The position numbers were made by a program, and so were the translations under genes. From contig JBBHKE010001931.1 in assembly GCA_037447655.1 (NCBI GenBank), positions 21,956 through 54,164 on the forward strand: a stretch of 32,209 nt of DNA. The letters run 5' to 3'. Of the stretch, positions 32,041-32,209 are shown piece by piece. This DNA is from Zygnema cylindricum (taxonomy: Eukaryota > Streptophyta > Zygnematophyceae > Zygnematales > Zygnemataceae). The notes beneath the pieces were generated by a model that was not told where the DNA came from, did not search any database, and saw nothing but the letters and a program-made list of their open reading frames with translations. Position 1 is the stretch's first letter. Each line of letters starts with the position of its first letter.

Positions 32041-32209
32041 AAGAGGATGAGAGAGAAGGAAGAGGCGAGAGAATAGCTTATGAGAGAGAGGGGGGGGGGT
32101 AGGGAGAGCGAGGGAAAGAGAGGGAATTATTCAAGGAAAAGAGTTGGTTATTTAAAATAGTGAAAGATAAAGAGCTGCTTTTAAGAGAGAGAAGAGTGAA
32201 AGAACTGGG
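32041..32209. other. Purine-rich sequence upstream of HSP90C (5' UTR, promoter, or intron)
   Basis: gagagaga, ggaagagg and a nine-base g run on the + strand; the transcript strand is CT-rich. If translation starts at 32040 this is 5' UTR or promoter. If the acceptor-like ccag at 31982 is used, it is intron. Confidence 0.5.

Overview
The window is draft nuclear DNA from a eukaryote of the green lineage: AT-rich, intron-dense, full of GA/CT and TA microsatellites, with one run of Ns. The best evidence is a plastid-type HSP90 ending in DPWK. The species cannot be named. A streptophyte alga or an early land plant would fit, but this is inference. All three genes found lie on the minus strand, so transcription runs right to left.

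Layout by position. (1) 1-4415: the 5' part of a gene for a LarC-like nickel-insertion protein (DUF111 family). It has two recovered exons and continues beyond the left edge. Exon 1 carries a targeting-like N-terminus and a 245-residue tract that is 41% histidine. (2) 4416-9028: intergenic, with several short TA-flanked inverted-repeat elements of one family, a 72-bp TA microsatellite, a 0.5-kb direct duplication and a degenerate tandem repeat. (3) 9029 to about 15318: a GNAT-fold acetyltransferase gene with at least eight exons whose frames and phases join cleanly; its 5' end is ambiguous. A 426-base gap lies in one intron. (4) About 16030-19443: intergenic, with more elements of the same family and a 1.3-kb nested inverted repeat. 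(5) 19444-32040: a complete 19-exon chloroplast HSP90 gene. Every junction is GT-AG and phase-consistent, giving 787 residues.

The most unusual observation is inside the HSP90 introns. Many contain decayed, often tandem copies of the edge of a neighbouring exon together with its splice site. Intron 1 holds about seven copies of the exon 1 donor edge. One of them matches real coding sequence at 47 of 61 bases without gaps. Similar copies occur in introns 3, 4, 6, 11, 12, 17 and 18. I saw none in the LarC or GNAT introns. This looks like intron growth by repeated local duplication across exon-intron junctions.

The three genes do not form an obvious pathway. HSP90C is a stromal chaperone. The GNAT and LarC-like proteins have N-termini compatible with organelle import, but targeting is inferred only from composition.
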